Positions 39,849 through 49,980 of a DNA stretch of 64,000 nucleotides are shown here, one piece after another. The notes under the pieces are model-generated. The model worked only from the letters and a program-made list of their open reading frames with translations, did no database searches and was not told the DNA's origin. The first letter of the stretch is position 1; the number at the start of each line of letters is the position of its first letter. The position numbers were made by a program, and so were the translations under genes. This DNA is from Pandoraea anapnoica (GTDB lineage: Bacteria; Pseudomonadota; Gammaproteobacteria; Burkholderiales; Burkholderiaceae): positions 62,001 to 126,000 of the forward strand of contig NZ_CABPSP010000003.1 in the NCBI RefSeq assembly GCF_902459765.1, given 5' to 3'.

Positions 39849-40397
39849 GTGCAAATGACATCCGGGCAACGAGGCGTCGGTGTGACGCGCAGGATTTTCG
39901 GCTGGATCGCGCTGCTGGGTTGCGCACTGACGTTGTCGGCGTGCGGCTTCCAGCTGCGCGGCGCGAGCGAGTACGCTTTCCATCGTCTGTACATTTCGGG
40001 CGGCGGGTCGATGGGCGTCGATATTTCGCGCTATATCCGCTACGGCAGTAAGGGGACGGTGGTGGTGACAGAGCCCAAGGAAGCGGATGCCCGTCTGGAA
40101 ATCGTTAGCGTGACGGCCTCGCGTACAGCGGTCAGTCTGGATGCGAATGGCCAGGCACGTGAATACGAGATGCGAAGTGCGTACACGTTCCAGCTTGTTA
40201 CGCCTGACGGCAGACCGATTATTCCGCTCACGACGATTCGCTTGGTGCGCAATCTTCCCTATAGCGATAGCGAGTCGACCGCGCGTGATACGGAGGCTTC
40301 GTTGCTCAATCGCGACATGCAAAAGGATGCCGTCGATCAGATCATCCGTCGTATGGAAGCTGTGAAGTCCATGCCGGAAGCGAAGCCGGAAGAGTAA
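39849..40397 (+). CDS. lptE: LPS-assembly lipoprotein LptE
   Basis: The product has 182 residues from GTG 39849. The signal peptide is TRRIFGWIALLGCALTLSAC, with a lipobox LSAC and then GFQLRGASEYAFHRLYI. LptE plugs and supports the LptD barrel at the outer membrane. GAAGAGGG about 8 nt upstream supports GTG 39849; ATG 39855 and an ATG at 39819 are alternatives. It lies between leuS and holA, the usual position of this gene in Gram-negative bacteria. lptD is elsewhere in this window, at 57.8 kb. Confidence 0.9.
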   Translation: MQMTSGQRGVGVTRRIFGWIALLGCALTLSACGFQLRGASEYAFHRLYISGGGSMGVDISRYIRYGSKGTVVVTEPKEADARLEIVSVTASRTAVSLDANGQAREYEMRSAYTFQLVTPDGRPIIPLTTIRLVRNLPYSDSESTARDTEASLLNRDMQKDAVDQIIRRMEAVKSMPEAKPEE

Positions 40398-40450
40398 CAA
40401 CCGGACCCGCAGCACTACAGAAGTCCGATAAGGAAAGCCACACCGCCGCC

Positions 40451-41530
40451 ATGCAATTGCGCCCCGACGCGCTCGACGCGCACCTCGCCAAGACGCTCTC
40501 GCCGATCTACACGATCTATGGCGACGAGAGCTTGCTCGTGCAGGAGGCGGTGGACCGCGTGCGTGCGGCGGCGCGTGCCAGCGGCTACACCGAGCGCGAC
40601 GTACTCAGTGTCGAGCGAAGCTTCGATTGGGGCGCGCTCGCCAACGCGGGACAGTCCATGTCGCTGTTCGGCGACAAAAAGCTCATCGAATTGCGCATCC
40701 CCGGCGGCAAGCCGGGCAAGGACGGTGGTGCTGCGCTCAAGGCGCACGCCGAAGCGGCCAACAGCGATGTGCTGACCATCATTACGCTGCCCCGGCTCGA
40801 CGCCGCGGCAAGCAAATCCGATTGGTTCACGTCCCTCGACCGGGCCGGTGTGACGGTCAAGGTCGATCCGGTCGATCGTGCACGTTTGCCTGACTGGATT
40901 GCGCAGCGACTTTCTGCACAGGGGCAGCGGGTCGAAGCCGGTGAGCCGGGACGACGTGTCCTGCAATTCATCGCCGATCGCGTCGAAGGCAATCTGCTCG
41001 CGGCGCATCAGGAAATTCAGAAGCTCGGTTTGCTGTACCCGGCGGGTGCGCTCGCGTTCGAACAGGTGCAGGACGCTGTGCTCAATGTGGCGCGCTACGA
41101 CGTCTTCAAGTTGAGCGAAGCGGTGCTCTCGGGCGACGTTGCGCGGCTGGCGCGCATGCTCGACGGGCTGCGCGGAGAAGGCGAGGCCGCGCCACTCGTG
41201 CTGTGGGCGCTTACCGAAGAGGTGCGCACGCTCGCCAAGATCACACGTGGCATGGCGTCGGGCAAACCGCTCGCCATGCTGCTGCGCGAATACCGTGTCT
41301 GGGGCCCGCGCGAACGGCTGATGGAGCAGGCCGTGGGGCGTGTCACAGCACCGATACTCGCGCAAGCCCTGCAACTGGCGGCGCGTCTGGATCGCCAGGT
41401 CAAGGGCCTGCGCGCAGAAGGTCTGCCGAGCGATCCGTGGGACGGCATGCTGCAACTCGGCCTGCTGCTCGTCGGCGAGCGACCGCCGGTGGCGCGCGCC
41501 ACTCGCGCCGCGCGCCCAGCACACGCCTAA
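40451..41530 (+). CDS. holA: DNA polymerase III delta subunit
   Basis: The product has 359 residues and begins [38 protein letters not shown], typical of HolA. Domain III features follow ([24 protein letters not shown]). It opens the sliding clamp as part of the clamp loader. It follows lptE after 53 bp, the same order as in E. coli and other proteobacteria. proA begins 83 bp later. No oddity was seen. Confidence 0.95.
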   Translation: MQLRPDALDAHLAKTLSPIYTIYGDESLLVQEAVDRVRAAARASGYTERDVLSVERSFDWGALANAGQSMSLFGDKKLIELRIPGGKPGKDGGAALKAHAEAANSDVLTIITLPRLDAAASKSDWFTSLDRAGVTVKVDPVDRARLPDWIAQRLSAQGQRVEAGEPGRRVLQFIADRVEGNLLAAHQEIQKLGLLYPAGALAFEQVQDAVLNVARYDVFKLSEAVLSGDVARLARMLDGLRGEGEAAPLVLWALTEEVRTLAKITRGMASGKPLAMLLREYRVWGPRERLMEQAVGRVTAPILAQALQLAARLDRQVKGLRAEGLPSDPWDGMLQLGLLLVGERPPVARATRAARPAHA

Positions 41531-41613
41531 AATCGCTCAACGCGTCCGGTCACGGCGGGAATGCCGCTCACCGCGCCCGGCATCCCGACATCCCGAATTC
41601 TCAGAACCACGAT

Positions 41614-42882
41614 ATGGACATCAAAGCCTACATGCAATCGCTGGGTCAGCGCGCCCGCGAAGCATCGCGCGCCATGGCGCGTGCCGACACTGCCGCCAAG
41701 AACCGCGCCCTGCTCGCCATTGCCGACGCCATCGAACGCGACGGCGCGAAATTGCAGGACGTGAATCGTCGCGACCTCGAACGCGCGCGCGCTAATGGTC
41801 AGGACGCCGCCTTCATCGACCGTCTCACGCTGTCGGACAAAGCACTGCGCACGATGATCGAAGGCCTGCGCCAGATTGCCGGGCTGTCCGATCCCATCGG
41901 CGAGATCAGTAACGTGCGTGTGCAGCCGAGTGGCATTCAAGTCGGTCAGATGCGTGTGCCGCTGGGTGTGATCGGCATCATTTACGAGTCGCGTCCGAAC
42001 GTCACCATCGACGCTGCGGCGCTTTGCCTCAAGTCGGGCAACGCCACCATTCTGCGAGGTGGCTCGGAAGCCATTGAAAGCAACACGGCGCTGGCGGCGC
42101 TGATCGCGGAGGCGCTCGCTTCCACGGGCCTGCCCGGCGACGCCGTGCAGGTCGTGAGCACGCCGGACCGCGCCGCCGTGGGCGAACTCATCACCATGAC
42201 CGAGTATGTCGACGTGATCGTGCCGCGCGGTGGCAAGAGCCTGATCGCACGCCTGATGCAGGACGCGCGCGTGCCGATGATCAAGCACCTCGACGGCATC
42301 TGCCACGTCTATGTCGATGGCCGCGCCGATCCGGTCAAGGCACTGGCGATCTGCGAGAACGCCAAGACGCATCGCTACGGTACGTGCAACACGATGGAGA
42401 CGTTGCTCGTCGATCAGCAGGCCATCGATCAATTGCCTGCCATCGCTCGCATGTTCCAGAGCAAGCAGGTCGAGCTACGCGGTTGCGAGCGTACGCTCGC
42501 CGCACTGACTGCAGCCGGTGTGAGCGGCGCGATGGCTGCGACCGAGGAAGACTGGTCGACGGAATATCTCGCGCCGGTGTTGGCGATCAAGATCGTCGAC
42601 GGCATGGCACCCGCCATCGCCCACATCAACCGTTACGGCTCGCACCACACCGACGCCATCGTGACGGAGAACTACACCGACGCCATGCAGTTCCTGCGCG
42701 AGGTCGATTCGGCGAGCGTGATGATCAACGCCAGTACGCGTTTTGCCGACGGTTTCGAATTCGGTCTGGGGGCGGAGATCGGCATCTCGAATGACAAGCT
42801 GCACGCACGCGGCCCGGTCGGTCTCGAAGGGCTGACGAGTCTGAAGTACGTCGTGTTCGGGCACGGCGAAGTGCGTCACTAA
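41614..42882 (+). CDS. proA: Gamma-glutamyl phosphate reductase
   Basis: The product has 422 residues from ATG 41614 ([19 protein letters not shown]). It has the aldehyde dehydrogenase-like fold, with [25 protein letters not shown] and the catalytic Cys in [14 protein letters not shown]. It makes glutamate 5-semialdehyde in proline synthesis, using NADPH. The frame is open well upstream through holA, but the family start is clear. No ribosome site is obvious. The HutD-like gene follows after 21 bp. Confidence 0.96.
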   Translation: MDIKAYMQSLGQRAREASRAMARADTAAKNRALLAIADAIERDGAKLQDVNRRDLERARANGQDAAFIDRLTLSDKALRTMIEGLRQIAGLSDPIGEISNVRVQPSGIQVGQMRVPLGVIGIIYESRPNVTIDAAALCLKSGNATILRGGSEAIESNTALAALIAEALASTGLPGDAVQVVSTPDRAAVGELITMTEYVDVIVPRGGKSLIARLMQDARVPMIKHLDGICHVYVDGRADPVKALAICENAKTHRYGTCNTMETLLVDQQAIDQLPAIARMFQSKQVELRGCERTLAALTAAGVSGAMAATEEDWSTEYLAPVLAIKIVDGMAPAIAHINRYGSHHTDAIVTENYTDAMQFLREVDSASVMINASTRFADGFEFGLGAEIGISNDKLHARGPVGLEGLTSLKYVVFGHGEVRH

Positions 42883-42903
42883 TGGCAACGAAGGCGTAGA
42901 CGC

Positions 42904-43539
42904 ATGAAACTGCAAGCACTCGGCCCGACCGATTTTCTCAAGATGCCGTGGAAGAACGGTCAGGGCGTGACGACGGAACTGGCGGTGGCACGTCGCCCTG
43001 GCGAAGACGGCTTCGACTGGCGTATCAGCACCGCGACGGTCGCCGTGCCGGGCCCGTTCTCCGTGTTCGCGGGCATCGACCGGTCGCTCGCCATCGTTCG
43101 CGGTGGCACGCTCACGCTCAACGTGGAAGGACATCCGGACGTCACGCTGACGACGCGTACGGCGCCCTATGCGTTCGGGGGAGAACTCGCGGTGAGCAGC
43201 ACGCCGACGCTTGAGGCGGACGGCGTGCCTATCGATGACTTCAACGTCATGACGCGACGTGATGGCTGGCAGCACACGCTGAGCCAACATCGTCTCGAAG
43301 GCGATGCGCTGACGTGGGCTGTGCCGACGGCGACCGATGCCACCGGATTCCTCTATTGCGCGCAAGGTCTGGTGCGTGTGACGTTCCACGATGGCCGGAC
43401 GTTGACCGTCTCCGCAGGCCACGCCCTTCGAATCGACGAGACGGATGCTGTCGAAGGTTTCGACGGGGCTCGCGTTTGCGAACTGCACGCTGGTGCACCT
43501 TCGACCGATGTTTTCCTGACGACGCTTTCTCGGCGCTGA
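42904..43539 (+). CDS. HutD/Ves-family cupin-like protein
   Basis: The product has 211 residues and starts KLQALGPTDFLKMPWKNGQGVTTELAVAR, the HutD/Ves opening motif. FDWRISTATVAVPGPFSVFAGIDRSLAIV follows. It has a double beta-barrel cupin fold and no signal peptide. HutD is linked to histidine degradation in some bacteria and Ves to cold response in E. coli, but no enzymatic role is established. No hut gene lies nearby, so I do not name a pathway. It starts 21 bp after proA and may share its transcript. Confidence 0.85.
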   Translation: MKLQALGPTDFLKMPWKNGQGVTTELAVARRPGEDGFDWRISTATVAVPGPFSVFAGIDRSLAIVRGGTLTLNVEGHPDVTLTTRTAPYAFGGELAVSSTPTLEADGVPIDDFNVMTRRDGWQHTLSQHRLEGDALTWAVPTATDATGFLYCAQGLVRVTFHDGRTLTVSAGHALRIDETDAVEGFDGARVCELHAGAPSTDVFLTTLSRR

Positions 43540-43746
43540 CCGTCAGCGGCCTGTGCGTCTAAAGCCTGGACCGCACAGGCCCCGCTTCGGTGTCCCTTGC
43601 CCGTATTTCACCCATCTCGACCGTCCTCAGGTCAAACCCGATATTTTTCCGCGCAGTAAAACGGCATACTTCGAAATAATTCACATATAAATCGAAGTTC
43701 CATCCATGAAACAACGAAACGATCTTCCTGCGCGAGGCAGGGCGCG

Positions 43747-44688
43747 ATGGATCCGCTAAGCGACGTGCTGAGCGACTTACGCGCGGACGCGGTCGTCACC
43801 GGCCGATTCACGTTCGGTGCGCCGTGGTCGCTGCGCAAACCGGCGCTCGACGGCGCACCGTTTCGCATGGCGATGGGGGAACCGTTTTACCTGATCGTGG
43901 CGGGCATGACACCGGTGCGTGTCGAACCGGGCGACTGTGTGCTGTTGCCGCACGGGCACGAGCATGTGATGTGTTCGTCACCGGACGAACCCCCGGTGGT
44001 CTTCGAGGAGATGATGTCGGCGCAGGGCATCGAGCCGCGTCTGGATACGCCACTGGCGTTCCGTGCGGGCGGGGATGGTCCCGTCAGCGATCTCTACACC
44101 GGCGTGGTGATGTTCCGCGACCGGGTGCGCAACCCGCTGCTGGCGTCGCTGCCGCCCCTGATCCATATTCGCTCAGGCGACCCGGCCGTGCCCGCGTTGC
44201 TTACGAACACCATCGCGGGATTTATCGAAGCATCGATGCAGCGCGGTGCGGGATGGCGTGTGGTCGTAGCACGTCTGGCCGACGTCTTGTTCGTGCAGAT
44301 CCTGCGGGCGTATCTCGAAGCCTGCGGCAGCGCCAGCACCCACTGGTTGCGCGGTATGACCGATCCGCAACTGGGCCGCGCCATTGCGTCCATGCACGAA
44401 ATGCCTCAGCGCCCGTGGACCGTCGAGCAACTCGCCGCCATCGCGGGCATGTCGCGCTCGAAGTTCTGTCTGCGCTTTCGCGATCTCGTCGGCGAATCGC
44501 CGATGACCTACCTCACCACCCATCGTATGTACCTGGCGGCCGAACGTCTGTCGGGTGCAAGCGCGCGGATCTCCGATGTCGCGGAGGCCGTCGGGTACGC
44601 CTCGGAAAAGGCCTTCACCCGCGCCTTTCGCCGCTGCTACGGCCTGCCGCCGCGCGAGTACCTTCGCAGCTGCGAGCTGGGTCATTAA
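43747..44688 (+). CDS. AraC-family transcriptional regulator with N-terminal cupin
   Basis: The product has 313 residues. The N-terminal half is a cupin-type sensing domain (PFYLIVAGMTPVRVEPGDCVLLPHGHEHVM). The C-terminal AraC DNA-binding domain spans about 205-305. It includes WTVEQLAAIAGMSRSKFCLRFRDLVGESPMTYL and ISDVAEAVGYASEKAFTRAFRRCYG. It would respond to a small molecule and activate or repress nearby genes. It lies immediately upstream of the molybdenum hydroxylase genes on the same strand, separated by 245 bp, a natural candidate target. The ligand is unknown. Confidence 0.9.
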   Translation: MDPLSDVLSDLRADAVVTGRFTFGAPWSLRKPALDGAPFRMAMGEPFYLIVAGMTPVRVEPGDCVLLPHGHEHVMCSSPDEPPVVFEEMMSAQGIEPRLDTPLAFRAGGDGPVSDLYTGVVMFRDRVRNPLLASLPPLIHIRSGDPAVPALLTNTIAGFIEASMQRGAGWRVVVARLADVLFVQILRAYLEACGSASTHWLRGMTDPQLGRAIASMHEMPQRPWTVEQLAAIAGMSRSKFCLRFRDLVGESPMTYLTTHRMYLAAERLSGASARISDVAEAVGYASEKAFTRAFRRCYGLPPREYLRSCELGH

Positions 44689-44933
44689 GCCACACTCGTC
44701 CCTTCCTCTTTGATGTGCCTCGTCGCACGTGCGGCGTGCGGCGTGCGCGCGGTACGCGTGACGTCTGCATGCGGCTGATGGCTGCCTGAGGGTTTTCCCG
44801 TCTCTGGACGAACGGCATCCTTTTCGGGCCGCGCGGCCGTTGTCCGGCAATTTCCTCGTTGTGAGAATTCATTCGCCATCTGCCGGTGCAGCGCGCTTCA
44901 CCGCTGCACACGGCAGTCACAACGGGAGAGTCA
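44689..44933 (+). other. Leader between the AraC regulator and the hydroxylase operon
   Basis: There is no gene in this 245-bp gap. It includes a GC-rich repetitive stretch (CGTGCGGCGTGCGGCGTGCG near 44728-44747) and then more mixed sequence. The ribosome site GGGAGAG lies before ATG 44934. The operon promoter is presumably here, but I see no convincing hexamers. Confidence 0.4.
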
Positions 44934-45377
44934 ATGGAATTCCAACTCAACGGGCGGCCCTTCGTCTTCGACGGCGAGGACGACACGCCTATGCTGTGGG
45001 TCATCCGCGATGCTGCGGGGCTGACCGGAACGAAGTACGGATGCGGCATCGGGGCGTGCGGCGCGTGCACCGTGCACCTCGAAGGCGTGGCCACGCGCAC
45101 GTGCGTGCTGCCGGTCTCGGCCGTCGCGGGCAAGCGCATCACGACCATCGAAGCGTTGTCGCCCGCGCGCTCGCATCCGATCCAGCAGGCGTGGATCGCC
45201 AAAGACGTGCCGCAGTGTGGCTACTGCCAGTCCGGCATGGTGATGGCGGCCGCAGCACTGCTCGATAAGCATCCGCATCCGACCGACGCGCAGATCGATG
45301 AGGCGATGACGAACCTCTGCCGTTGCGCGACCTATCACCGTATCCGGGAGGCGATCCATGACGCAGCAAAACGTTGA
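44934..45377 (+). CDS. (2Fe-2S) subunit of a molybdenum hydroxylase
   Basis: The product has 147 residues from ATG 44934. The plant-type cluster ligands are Cys37, Cys42, Cys45 and Cys57 (GCGIGACGACTVHLEG). The second cluster uses Cys95, Cys98, Cys129 and Cys131 (CGYCQSG and NLCRC). This is the small subunit of IorA/CoxS type. It passes electrons from the molybdenum cofactor subunit encoded next to it. There is no signal peptide of its own. The stop overlaps the next start by 20 bp, which suggests coupling. The set resembles isoquinoline 1-oxidoreductase or aldehyde oxidases. Confidence 0.92.
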   Translation: MEFQLNGRPFVFDGEDDTPMLWVIRDAAGLTGTKYGCGIGACGACTVHLEGVATRTCVLPVSAVAGKRITTIEALSPARSHPIQQAWIAKDVPQCGYCQSGMVMAAAALLDKHPHPTDAQIDEAMTNLCRCATYHRIREAIHDAAKR

Positions 45378-47673
45378 GCGCACGGCATCTCCCGTGAACG
45401 ACACATCCCTCACTGCGCCCGCTTCGTCGTCGCGCCGCCAGTGGCTCAAGGGCATGTCGCTCGCCGCTGGCAGCCTGCTGATCCCGATTTCCGCGTCATG
45501 GCTGACAAGCCCCGAGGCCCGCGCTGCCGATGCAGCTGACGGCCATCTTGTCGAGATCAACGACTGGATTCGCATCGACGCCGACGGCACGACGGTGCTC
45601 GGACTCTCGCAGTGCGAAGTCGGGCAGGGCGTGTACACGGGCTTGCCGCAAGTGTTGGCGGACGAACTGGACGCGGACTGGCGACGCGTACGTGTCGAGT
45701 TCGTAACCGCGCGCGACGCCTACCGCACGGCCGCCGCGAACGAAGCGTTGCAGCAGTTCGTGGGCGCATCGATGTCGGCCACACTGTTCTACGAACGACT
45801 GCGGATTGCGGGAGCGCAGGCGCGTGAGGCGCTCGTCGCGGTTGCCGCCCGCCGGTTTGGCGTTCGCACGACCAACTGCGTGACGCGCGACGCTCGCGTG
45901 ATGCATCCGCAGTCGGGTCGCTCGCTCGGCTATGGCGAACTGGTAGCTGAGGCGGCGAAGCTGCCCCTCAATCCGCATCCGCGTCTGAAGAACGAGGCCG
46001 CGCATTCGCTGATCGGTCGCGCGGTCGCTCGTCTCGATACGCCGTCGAAGGTCGACGGCTCGGCCGTCTTCGGCATCGACGTGAAGGTGCCGGACATGCT
46101 CATCGGCGCCATTCTGATGGCCCCGACGTCGGGCGGCACGCCGCTGTCCGTGCGCAATCGCGATGAGATCAAGGCACGCAAAGGCGTGCACGATGTGGCG
46201 CTTGCCAAGGATGCCGTCATCGTCGTGGCCGACGATTACTGGTGCGCGAAGAAAGCCTGCGACGCGCTCGACGTCGAATGGAAAGCCGGTCCCGCCGCCG
46301 ACAGCACGACGATCATGGCGCAGCGTCGCGAGGCACTGGTCAAAGCGAAGGGCGGTGTCGCCACGAACATCGGCGACGCACCCGCACTGATCGACGCAGG
46401 CGGTAAGGTGGTGACGGGCGAATACCACACGCCGTATATCGTCCACGCGACGATGGAGCCGGTGAACGCCACCGTGCATGTGCGCCACGACAAAGGCGAG
46501 ATCGAGGTGTGGGGCCCGATTCAGGGACAGGACAAAGTGCGCTGGGCGCTGGGCGGCATTTTCAAGCTGCCGCCCGAAAAGATCACGGTACATACGACGT
46601 TCCTCGGCGGTAGCTTCGGACGCAAGTACGTGCCCGACTTCGTGATTCACGCGGCCGTCGCGTCGGCGGCCGTGGGTCGTCCCGTCAAAGTGATCCGTTC
46701 GCGCGAGGACGATATCCGTCACGGCTTCTACCGGCCCTGCGCATCGGGACGCTTCCAGGCCGTGCTCGGTGACGACGGGTTGCCCAAAGCCATGCACCTG
46801 CGCGTGGCGGGGCAGTCGATGTACAACGTCATCAAGAAGGATCACTACGAGAAGGCGGGTTACGACGAGACCATGCTCGACGGACTCTACGACCTGGTCT
46901 ACGCCGTGCCGAATCTGCGCGTCGAAGGCATCGACGTGCCGCAACCGAACATTCCCGTGAGCTTTATGCGCTCGGTCGGCTCGACGTCGAGCGTGTTCTT
47001 TCTCGAGAGCTTCATTGACGAGATGGCGGACGCAGCGGGCATCGAGTCGATTGAGTATCGCAAGCGTTTGCTGAAGCACGACCCGCTCGCCACACGTGTC
47101 GTTGAAGAGACGGAGAAGGCGGCCGGATGGCGAACGAAGGCGAAAGCGGGCGTGCATCGTGGCTTCGGCTACTGCACCTACACGGGACGCGGTGCAGCGT
47201 TCTCGACGTATGTCGCCGTCGCAGTGGAGCTGCGTGTCGTGGGGGATCGCTTCAAGGTCGAACGTGTGGTGTGCGGCGTCGACTGCGGTCGCGCGATCAA
47301 TCCGAACCTCATCCGCGCGAACATCGAAGGCGGCATCGGCTTTGCGTTGACGAATACGTTCAAGAGTCAGATCACGTTCGCGAATGGTGGCGTCGAACAG
47401 AGCAACTTCGGCGACTACCCGTTGCTGTATCTCACGGAAATGCCGAAAGTCGAGACGGTGATTCTGCCGAGCGATCGTCCGCCACAGGGCTGTGGCGAAG
47501 TGTCGTTGCCGCCGATGGCACCGGCGGTCGCGCAGGCGATTCGTCGCGCGACAGGTATACGACCGCGTTCGATGCCGTTGCCGCAAACGGTGACCGAAGC
47601 GCGCGCGCTGCGTCAGGCAGACCTGGCAGACTTAGCGGGCTCGGGTGACGCTGTTCGCAGGGGGCAAGGGTAA
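45358..47673 (+). CDS. Molybdopterin-binding subunit of a molybdenum hydroxylase, Tat-exported
   Basis: The product has 771 residues. A twin-arginine signal opens it (SSRRQWLKGMSLAAGSLLIP, Arg26-Arg27). Two halves typical of IorB-type proteins follow, with FLGGSFGRKYVPDF, TPYIVHATMEPVNATVHV and a C-terminal PPQGCGEVSLPPMAPAVAQAI. It would hydroxylate an aldehyde or N-heterocycle with water. The substrate is unknown. The small subunit lacks its own Tat signal, so the complex is likely exported folded together. It overlaps the small subunit gene and touches the xdhC-like gene. Confidence 0.9.
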   Translation: MTQQNVERTASPVNDTSLTAPASSSRRQWLKGMSLAAGSLLIPISASWLTSPEARAADAADGHLVEINDWIRIDADGTTVLGLSQCEVGQGVYTGLPQVLADELDADWRRVRVEFVTARDAYRTAAANEALQQFVGASMSATLFYERLRIAGAQAREALVAVAARRFGVRTTNCVTRDARVMHPQSGRSLGYGELVAEAAKLPLNPHPRLKNEAAHSLIGRAVARLDTPSKVDGSAVFGIDVKVPDMLIGAILMAPTSGGTPLSVRNRDEIKARKGVHDVALAKDAVIVVADDYWCAKKACDALDVEWKAGPAADSTTIMAQRREALVKAKGGVATNIGDAPALIDAGGKVVTGEYHTPYIVHATMEPVNATVHVRHDKGEIEVWGPIQGQDKVRWALGGIFKLPPEKITVHTTFLGGSFGRKYVPDFVIHAAVASAAVGRPVKVIRSREDDIRHGFYRPCASGRFQAVLGDDGLPKAMHLRVAGQSMYNVIKKDHYEKAGYDETMLDGLYDLVYAVPNLRVEGIDVPQPNIPVSFMRSVGSTSSVFFLESFIDEMADAAGIESIEYRKRLLKHDPLATRVVEETEKAAGWRTKAKAGVHRGFGYCTYTGRGAAFSTYVAVAVELRVVGDRFKVERVVCGVDCGRAINPNLIRANIEGGIGFALTNTFKSQITFANGGVEQSNFGDYPLLYLTEMPKVETVILPSDRPPQGCGEVSLPPMAPAVAQAIRRATGIRPRSMPLPQTVTEARALRQADLADLAGSGDAVRRGQG

Positions 47674-48704
47674 TGGACGGCGTCGATGCCGAAGTGCTGG
47701 ACGCCGTCGCGCGCTGGCAGTCGCAGGGCGACGACGTGTTGCTCGCGACCGTCGCCCGCACGTGGGGTTCTGCACCGCGTCCGGTCGGCGCCATGATGGC
47801 ACTCACCCCGCGCGGACGCGTCGCCGGATCGGTCTCGGGTGGTTGCATCGAGGACGATCTGCTCGCGAAGGTCGCGGGCGGCTTTCGCCCGGGATTGCGT
47901 CCGCATGTGAAGACGTACGGCCTGAGCGCCGACGAAGCGCACCGATTCGGTCTGCCGTGCGGTGGCACGCTGGAGCTCGTCATCGAATGTGTCACGCCGC
48001 GCAGCGCACTCGACGCCATGCGCTCGGTCATCGCGGCCGGACGTCTCGGGGTTCGCGAACTCGATCTGCGCACCGGACAGGCGCGCGTGCGCGGCGTCGG
48101 TCAACCGGCGGCGTTCGGCTATACGCCAACGCGACTGTCGGTCCCGTTCGGGCCGCGCTGGCGAATCATCGTGATCGGCGACGGACAACTGACGCAGCAT
48201 CTCGTGCACATGGCGTTGCCGCTCGGCTACCAGATCGTGATCTGCGACCCGCGCGACATTCACGATGATCACGATCACGCACAGGAGACGCACCGTCACG
48301 TCACGCGCACGAAGGAGATGCCGGACGATCTCATCGTGCGCCTGCGTCCCGACGGCAATACGGCCATCGTGGCACTGACGCACGATCCCAAACTCGACGA
48401 CATGGCGCTGCTCGAAGCGCTGAAGTCCGAGGCGTTCTATGTCGGTGCGATCGGCTCGCATCGCAATCAGGCGTCGCGGCGCGAGCGGCTGGCGATGTTC
48501 GATCTGACCGCCACGCAGATCGGGCGGCTGCACGGGCCTGTCGGCTTGCCGCTCGGATCGCGCACACCGCCCGAGATTGCGCTGGCGATTCTGGCGCAGA
48601 TGACGGCATTGCGTAATGGTGTCAGGGCGGGTGTCGACGTGTCGTCATCGTCATCCGGACATGTGTCATCGAGACGGAGGACACCGGCCATGCACGCCGC
48701 CTGA
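47673..48704 (+). CDS. XdhC-family molybdenum cofactor insertion protein
   Basis: The product has 343 residues. The N-terminal XdhC/CoxI region includes VLLATVARTWGSAPRPVGAMM and GSVSGGCIEDDLLAKVAGG. The C-terminal Rossmann-like domain has WRIIVIGDGQLTQHL and EAFYVGAIGSHRNQASRRERL. XdhC-type proteins bind and protect the cofactor and help insert and sulfurate it in their partner hydroxylase. Its ATG shares a base with the large subunit stop, so it belongs to the same operon. This supports the sulfurated-hydroxylase reading of the cluster. Confidence 0.9.
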   Translation: MDGVDAEVLDAVARWQSQGDDVLLATVARTWGSAPRPVGAMMALTPRGRVAGSVSGGCIEDDLLAKVAGGFRPGLRPHVKTYGLSADEAHRFGLPCGGTLELVIECVTPRSALDAMRSVIAAGRLGVRELDLRTGQARVRGVGQPAAFGYTPTRLSVPFGPRWRIIVIGDGQLTQHLVHMALPLGYQIVICDPRDIHDDHDHAQETHRHVTRTKEMPDDLIVRLRPDGNTAIVALTHDPKLDDMALLEALKSEAFYVGAIGSHRNQASRRERLAMFDLTATQIGRLHGPVGLPLGSRTPPEIALAILAQMTALRNGVRAGVDVSSSSSGHVSSRRRTPAMHAA

Positions 48705-48833
48705 CATCGCAATCCTCCCCGATATGGCATTGACCCGAAGCGCGCTTGCCAGGTATGGCGGCGTGAGGGCGTGCCGCACCCGCAGTAGATGGCTGAAGTG
48801 TAATTCGTAGTCCAATATAAATAAGGGAATGTC

Positions 48834-49889
48834 ATGAAACGCAAGGTTTGGATGGCAATGGCCCTGACGCTCGCGGCGGGCGGCGTCAGGGCGGACGGGT
48901 TGCAGATTTACGGGATTCTCGACAACAGCGTCGAATATCTCAGTAACGCCGGGGTCGGCGCGAACGGCAGCAAGCAGTCGGTCGTGCGCGCGAGCAACGG
49001 ATCGCAGGTGCAGAACCGCTTCGGCTTCAAGGGATCGGAAGATCTCGGCGGCGGCCTCAAGGCCATCATGCAACTGGAGTCCGGCTTCAACCTCAACAAC
49101 GGTGTGTTGCAGCAGGGCGGGCGGATGTTCGGCCGTCAGGCCTACGTGGGGTTGCAGAACGAATGGGGCGCGCTGACCGTTGGCCGTCAGAAGAATCTGA
49201 TTTACGACGCGTTCCTCGAACTCGACCCGCTCGGCTACTACAGCTATGCGTTGCCCGCACTCGATGCGCAGTTTGCGGGCAAGGCGGATAACTCGATCAA
49301 GTACGCGGGCAACTTCAACGGCTTCAAGGTCGCGGGGTTGTTCTCGACGGGTTACGACGCCACCATCGCCAACGGCGGACAAGTGCCGGGCGAGTGGCGC
49401 GTGGGCAAGGAGTACAGCGTGTCGGTGGGTTACGCCAATGGGCCGCTGAATGTCTCACTCGTGTACGACCAGCAACAGGGCACGACCATCGCCACGCAGG
49501 GCAACACGACACAGCGCGTGGCCGCCGGCGCGAGTTACGCGATCGGCAACTTCAAACCCTACGTCGGTTATCAGTGGTATCTGAGCAATGTGCCGGGCGT
49601 GGCTGCACGTAACGAGTTGTACTTCGCCGGGTTGCAGTATCGTCCGGTGACGGAGGTGATTCTTTCGGGCGCGATCTTCTACAACAACATCACGTCGACG
49701 AATCAGCACCCGTATCTGCTGGCGGCGAACGCAGCATATCTGCTTTCCAAGCGCACGCAGCTGTTTGCCGAAGTCGGCTTCTCGCGCAACCAGAATGGCT
49801 CGAATCTGGGCGTGACCGGTTACGGCATGAGCATCGTGCCGGGCAGCAATCAGCTCGGCGTGGCGGTGGGGCTGTCGCATTACTTCTGA
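48834..49889 (+). CDS. Gram-negative general porin (OmpC/OmpF-like)
   Basis: The product has 351 residues. The signal peptide is about residues 1-21 (WMAMALTLAAGGVRADG, cleavage near ADG). LQIYGILDNSVEYLSN follows, then repeated aromatic beta strands, for example NRFGFKGSEDLGGGLKAIMQLESGF. The C-terminus ends in VGLSHYF, the outer-membrane insertion signal. It is a trimeric 16-strand porin by family. It sits 130 bp after the xdhC-like gene. It may bring the hydroxylase substrate across the outer membrane, but that link is inference from position. Confidence 0.93.
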   Translation: MKRKVWMAMALTLAAGGVRADGLQIYGILDNSVEYLSNAGVGANGSKQSVVRASNGSQVQNRFGFKGSEDLGGGLKAIMQLESGFNLNNGVLQQGGRMFGRQAYVGLQNEWGALTVGRQKNLIYDAFLELDPLGYYSYALPALDAQFAGKADNSIKYAGNFNGFKVAGLFSTGYDATIANGGQVPGEWRVGKEYSVSVGYANGPLNVSLVYDQQQGTTIATQGNTTQRVAAGASYAIGNFKPYVGYQWYLSNVPGVAARNELYFAGLQYRPVTEVILSGAIFYNNITSTNQHPYLLAANAAYLLSKRTQLFAEVGFSRNQNGSNLGVTGYGMSIVPGSNQLGVAVGLSHYF

Positions 49890-49911
49890 TCCCGTACCTC
49901 CGGGGTAAAAC

Positions 49912-49941
49912 AAAAATGGACACCCGAGGGTGTCCATTTTT
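49912..49941. terminator. Bidirectional terminator between the porin and purH
   Basis: AAAAATGGACACC (49912-49924) pairs with GGTGTCCATTTTT (49929-49941). The A-run and T-run support both convergent genes. Confidence 0.9.
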
Positions 49942-49980
49942 GCATCGACGGATGCCCGGTGAGGGCATCGCGATCCGTGC

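Noticed and set aside
45496-47586. A 696-codon minus-strand frame opposite the hydroxylase large subunit
   Set aside because: It has the same antisense composition and no family motif.
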